A stretch of DNA of 8,512 nucleotides, taken from positions 1 through 8,512 of the forward strand of contig CALXZW010000057.1 of NCBI GenBank assembly GCA_944393345.1. The letters run 5' to 3'. Made by a program: the position numbers and the translations under genes. The DNA comes from an uncultured Clostridia bacterium (GTDB lineage: Bacteria > Bacillota > Clostridia > TANB77 > CAG-508). Under the pieces are notes generated by a model. That model made no database searches. It had not been told where the DNA came from and was given only the letters and a program-made list of their open reading frames with translations. Within the stretch, counting starts at the first letter, position 1; every line of letters begins with the position of its first letter. Positions 6,174 to 8,512 of the stretch are shown here, one piece after another.

Positions 6174-6680
6174 ATGGCATCAAATTATGATAAACATATA
6201 TTTAGACAATTAGAAGATGTATTAAAAAAATGTGATAATTTATCACAAGAAATAAAGGATATTAAAGAAGAACATAAAGAAGAAATAAAAAAACTTAAAG
6301 AGCAACATTCAGAAAAAATACATAATTTAAAAGAAGAACATAAAAGAGAAGTAAAGCAGTTAAATTCTAAAATAAAAAAATTAGAAGATGAGAATAAATT
6401 ATTAAAAAATGATAATGACAGGATGAAATCAATATTAAACAAGGATAGCTCAAATTCAAGTATTTCACCATCAAAAGATGAAAGGTCAAAGAAGAAAGAA
6501 GTGAATTTAAGGGAAAAGAGTAATAAACAGACAGGTGGTCAAAAAGGACATAAAGGATCAACATGAACGAAAAAAGATGTAGAAGAATTATTAAAAAAAG
6601 AAAATGTTAAAAAATAACAATAAAACATGGGAATACAAAAGGGAATTTGTTAATGTCAATAAGAAAAATGTTCTTTCCAC
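6174..6680 (+). pseudogene. IS66-family transposase, N-terminal remnant
   Basis: An open frame of 130 codons starts at ATG 6174 after AAGGAAAGG (6156-6164) and stops at TGA 6564-6566. Residues about 9-88 form a highly charged coiled coil, with three tandem 11-residue repeats (30-40, 41-51, 52-62) of the form LKEEHKxExKx. Next come NSSISPSKDERSKKK (94-108) and NLREKSNKQTGGQKGHKGS (111-129), the typical hinge that precedes the zinc-binding and DDE domains of IS66 TnpC proteins. Reading through the TGA gives TKKDVEELLKKENVKK. A one-base frame change then gives KITIKHGNTKGN, so similarity seems to continue with a stop and a frameshift before the IS256 end near 6680. All catalytic residues are missing, so it cannot act as a transposase. 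A short coiled-coil protein could still be made. Confidence 0.75.
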
Positions 6681-6704
6681 GATAGTGTAAAATAAAGTGT
6701 GTAA
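6681..6704 (+). repeat. IS256-family left terminal inverted repeat
   Basis: Begins GATAGTGTAAAA and ends TAAAGTGTGTAA. The reverse complement of 8249-8272 matches it at 19 of 24 bases, with the mismatches in the outer half. Confidence 0.7.
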
Positions 6705-6731
6705 GTTAAAGGTACCAACTTATGCACTTTA
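6693..6731 (+). repeat. Subterminal inverted repeat at the IS256 left end
   Basis: TAAAGTGTGTAAGTT (6693-6707) pairs with AACTTATGCACTTTA (6717-6731) at 13 of 15 positions around a 9-nt loop containing GGTACC. Part of the terminal repeat is thus repeated in inverted orientation 10 bp further in. In RNA entering from outside it would form a strong hairpin ahead of the transposase start, which could shield the gene from read-in expression; as DNA it is a second possible transposase site. Confidence 0.55.
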
Positions 6732-6777
6732 CTTTTTATACAAAAAAATATAATAATAGAAAATGGAGGAAAAAAAT

Positions 6778-7999
6778 ATGGCAAAGAAAATACAAAGAGA
6801 TCCAAAAAGTGTTGCTCTTGCACAAACAATAATAAAACAATATCAACCAGAAACAAAAGAAGATATTCAAGATGCAATGAAAGATATATTTGGACCAATA
6901 TTTGAAGCAATGTTACAAGGAGAAATGAATGCTCATTTAGGCTATGAAAGCAATAGTCACGATTACAAAGAAACACAAAATAGAAGAACTGAATGGCAAT
7001 AAAACGCTAAAGACTACATATGGAGAAATACCAATAAATGTTCCAAAAGATAGAAATGCAACATTTGAACCTCAAGCAATACCCAAAAGAACAAAAGATG
7101 TATCAGGAATTGAAGATAAAGTATTATCAATGTATGCTAAAGGAATGAGTCAACGAGATATTGCTGATACAATTGAAGATATTTATGGCTTTAATATATC
7201 TGCTGAAACAGTTTCCGAGATAACAGATAGTGTTATTACAGAAGTAGAAGAATGGCAAAAAAGGAAATTAGAAAGTGTATATCCAATAATATTTATTGAT
7301 GCAACACATTTTCATGTAAGGGATAATGGACAGATTGTACAGAAAGCAGCCTATGTAGTATTAGGAATTGACAAGGATGGAATGAAAAAAGTATTAACAA
7401 TAACAATAGGAGAAAATGAAAGTGCAAAATATTGGATGACAGTATTAAATGAACTTAAAAATCGAGGAGTTCAGGATATTCTAGTGTTATGTACAGATGG
7501 CTTAACAGGACTAAAAGAAGCAATATCAGCAATTTATCCAAAGATAGAATATCAAAGATGTATTGTACATCAAATAAGAAACTCTTCAAAGTATGTTCCA
7601 TATACAGATAGAAAAGAATTAGCTAATGATTTAAAAACTGTTTACAAAGCAAGTACAGAAGAAATAGGATATACCAATTTACTAGAATTAGAGGAAAAGT
7701 GGAAAAACAAATATCCTGGTGCTATTCAAAGTTGGATAGACAATTGGGACGTACTTTCTGTATTCTTTAAATTCTCAGCAGAAATAAGGAAAATCATGTA
7801 TACAACAAATGCGATAGAAAGCTTAAATAGTACATATAAAAGAATAAATAAAAATAGAAATGTATTTCCAACAAATATGTCATTATTGAAAGTAGTTTAT
7901 CTATCAACTTTAAAAGCAGAGAAAAAATGGACAAGAATGGTGGATAATTGGGATTTATGCTTGTCTCAATTTAGAATTATGTATGAAGGTAGAATATAA
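6778..7999 (+). pseudogene. IS256-family (Mutator-type) transposase split by a frame disruption
   Basis: Catalyses cut-and-copy transposition of the element when intact. The start ATG at 6778 has GGAGGA at 6765-6770; an ATG at 6763 overlaps this site and is unlikely. The first frame reads MAKKIQRDPKSV through ETQNRR (codons 1-70) and stops at 7000-7002. The rest lies one frame ahead, NGNKTLKTTYGEIPINVPKDR onwards, to TAA 7997-7999. Leaving out the four bases ACTG at 6988-6991 joins them as NRRNGNKTLKT, the usual family motif, and gives about 405 residues, a normal length. The catalytic triad is intact: Asp in FIDATHFHVRD (codon 7298-7300), Asp in VLCTDGLTG (7496-7498) and Glu in NAIESLN (7817-7819), plus CIVHQ. 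It is probably inactive unless ribosomes shift frame; no slippery run was seen at the junction. Confidence 0.85.
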
Positions 8000-8248
8000 T
8001 TTAAAAGCTTAAAAAATAATAGGCTTAAGAAAAATTTCCTAAGCACTATTAAATTTACACAACTTTTTCTAAAAGGTTGATTTTTTAGAAAAATATTATT
8101 AAAATAAATTTAGTTATAGAAATATTAATTTTTTTCAAGTTATCAATCGGAGGGAAATCCGATTTACACAACTTTTACAATAAGCTCATAATCGATGGCA
8201 TCTATTTTTCACCATCGATTATAAAAATTTTTAAAATCTCAAAAAAAA
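8000..8248 (+). other. Structured non-coding tail of the IS256-family element
   Basis: No coding frame was seen in these 249 bp. It contains three inverted repeats: GCTTA...TAAGC (8023-8044, extendable past one mismatch), AATCGGA-6 nt-TCCGATT (8145-8164) and ATAATCGATGG-13 nt-CCATCGATTAT (8188-8222). It also holds two direct copies of TTTACACAACTTTT (8054-8067 and 8163-8176), which resemble the inner part of the right terminal repeat. The last hairpin, followed by A5T5, could end the transposase transcript. The rest may be extra transposase sites or a structured RNA. Confidence 0.5.
8188..8222 (+). terminator. Perfect 11-bp hairpin near the IS256 right end
   Basis: ATAATCGATGG (8188-8198) and CCATCGATTAT (8212-8222) are exact inverted copies with a 13-nt loop. 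AAAAATTTTT follows directly. It is a plausible terminator for the transposase transcript, or a bidirectional barrier inside the element; the U run is short and displaced by five A. Confidence 0.4.
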
Positions 8249-8272
8249 TTACACACTTTACTTGACAACGTC
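8249..8272 (-). repeat. IS256-family right terminal inverted repeat
   Basis: On the plus strand TTACACACTTTA is followed by CTTGACAACGTC. The reverse complement matches the left repeat at 19 of 24 positions. The outer G of this end (8272) also completes a TAG stop for the truncated reading frame on its right. Confidence 0.7.
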
Positions 8273-8512
8273 TACATTCTTATTTTTGATTTTTTGTTCA
8301 TACATATATTGACATTTATAATCTTTATTATTTCTTCTCTACTATATCCTACGGATAATAAATAGTTATAATTTTCTTACTTTATCCATAATAATCCATC
8401 CTTATTTTTATCTTCTCTTTAATTTTTTTATCATCTTTATTAGTTTTTTGAAAATACTTTCTTTATATTCTATGAGTTCTTTTCCATTTTTTTTATTTTG
8501 ATTAATTTCTAT
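8272..8512 (-). pseudogene. Decayed protein-coding remnant truncated at the IS256 end
   Basis: Minus-strand reading gives protein-like pieces in different frames. From the right edge these are NGKELIEYKESIFKKL, then DDKKIKEKIKIRMDYYG, then DKVRKL, then YNYLLSVGYSREEIIKIINV (to the TAG at 8274-8272). Each is ended by a stop or needs a one-base shift, and no start or ribosome binding site is visible. The piece RKLYNYLLSVGYSREEIIKII resembles the last helical repeat of RecX-type proteins, but the match is short and could be chance. The final stop is made by the junction with the IS256 end, which suggests that the insertion or a later rearrangement cut the gene. Further decay has made it non-functional. 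Confidence 0.35.

Larger units (their letters stand above)
6011..6680 (+). mobile_element. Remnant of an IS66-family element (left portion only)
   Basis: The stretch holds a hairpin with a T run, a promoter-like region and the 5' part of an IS66-type transposase, then stops at the left end of the IS256-family element. The left boundary is uncertain. AGTTACTACTCAGCCC at 6011-6026 is where I would place it, from a loose resemblance to the leading ends of such elements. No right end and no C-terminal transposase half are present anywhere in the window, so the element is inactive debris. Confidence 0.45.
6681..8272 (+). mobile_element. IS256-family insertion sequence, nearly complete
   Basis: About 1.59 kb bounded by imperfect 24-bp terminal inverted repeats at 6681-6704 and 8249-8272 (19 of 24 positions match, the inner 12 bases TAAAGTGTGTAA perfectly). 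It carries one Mutator/IS256-type transposase in the plus orientation. The length is slightly above the usual 1.3-1.5 kb because about 270 bp of non-coding sequence follows the transposase. No 8-9 bp target duplication is evident: ctttccac lies to the left and tacattct to the right. A diverged pair, atgttctt (6668-6675) and acattctt (8274-8281), matches at only 6 of 8. The flanks also belong to different contexts. Confidence 0.8.

Noticed and set aside
6261..6359. Repeat array suggestive of CRISPR or minisatellite
   Set aside because: The repeats are only at the protein level (33-bp units with many changes), without spacers or identical DNA repeats.
6564..6566. TGA read as tryptophan or another amino acid
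   Set aside because: Other genes use TGG normally and end in TAA or TGA as usual, and the transposase remnant also has a later frameshift, so this TGA is plain decay.
6656..6976. Minus-strand frame across the IS256 left end
   Set aside because: It is antisense to the transposase N-terminus, crosses the terminal repeat and shows no start signal or recognisable domain.
6944..7002. Programmed ribosomal frameshifting in the IS256 transposase
   Set aside because: The overlap requires a forward shift and has no slippery run or strong downstream structure, and this family normally uses a single frame; a small insertion explains it better.

Overview
The window is very AT-rich, with compact clostridia-like gene spacing, strong AAGGAGG-type ribosome binding sites and the standard genetic code. 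It most resembles a low-GC Firmicute of the class Clostridia, possibly an uncultured gut lineage. That placement is an inference from composition, from the style of the glycolytic proteins and from the NifU-like protein at the left edge.

Layout. Positions 1-5875 are all coded on the minus strand. Read in the direction of transcription (right to left), they are gapA (5875-4871), a 437-bp gap, pgk (4433-3249), tpiA (3233-2481), gpmI (2441-900), a YezG/DUF600-family immunity-like gene (895-224), and the first 49 codons of a NifU-like iron-sulfur scaffold protein (149 to the left edge). The four enzymes convert glyceraldehyde-3-phosphate and dihydroxyacetone phosphate to 2-phosphoglycerate; enolase and a CggR-type regulator are not in the window. 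gapA and pgk each have a good sigma-A promoter. The two promoters are nearly the same sequence (24 of 29 bases), so pgk-tpiA-gpmI-DUF600 looks like a second, co-expressed unit. A perfect 12+12 bp palindrome overlaps the gapA -10 box and start site and is the best operator candidate. A smaller palindrome (TTAGGTT-TT-AACCTAA) lies upstream of the iron-sulfur gene.

Positions about 6000-8512 are a mobile-element graveyard, mostly on the plus strand. An IS66-type transposase is broken after its N-terminal coiled coil. It abuts a nearly complete IS256-family element (about 6681-8272) with 24-bp imperfect terminal repeats. The IS256 transposase keeps its DDE residues but is split by a frame disruption near codon 70. 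The element's flanks do not match and show no clean target duplication, so the locus has been rearranged. The last 240 bp hold a decayed minus-strand coding remnant cut off at the IS256 end.

No CRISPR array, tRNA, rRNA or recognisable riboswitch was seen. I found no convincing new multi-gene system. The most interesting points are the immunity-family gene coupled to gpmI, the operator-like palindrome with paired promoters in the glycolytic locus, and the structured non-coding tail of the IS256 element.
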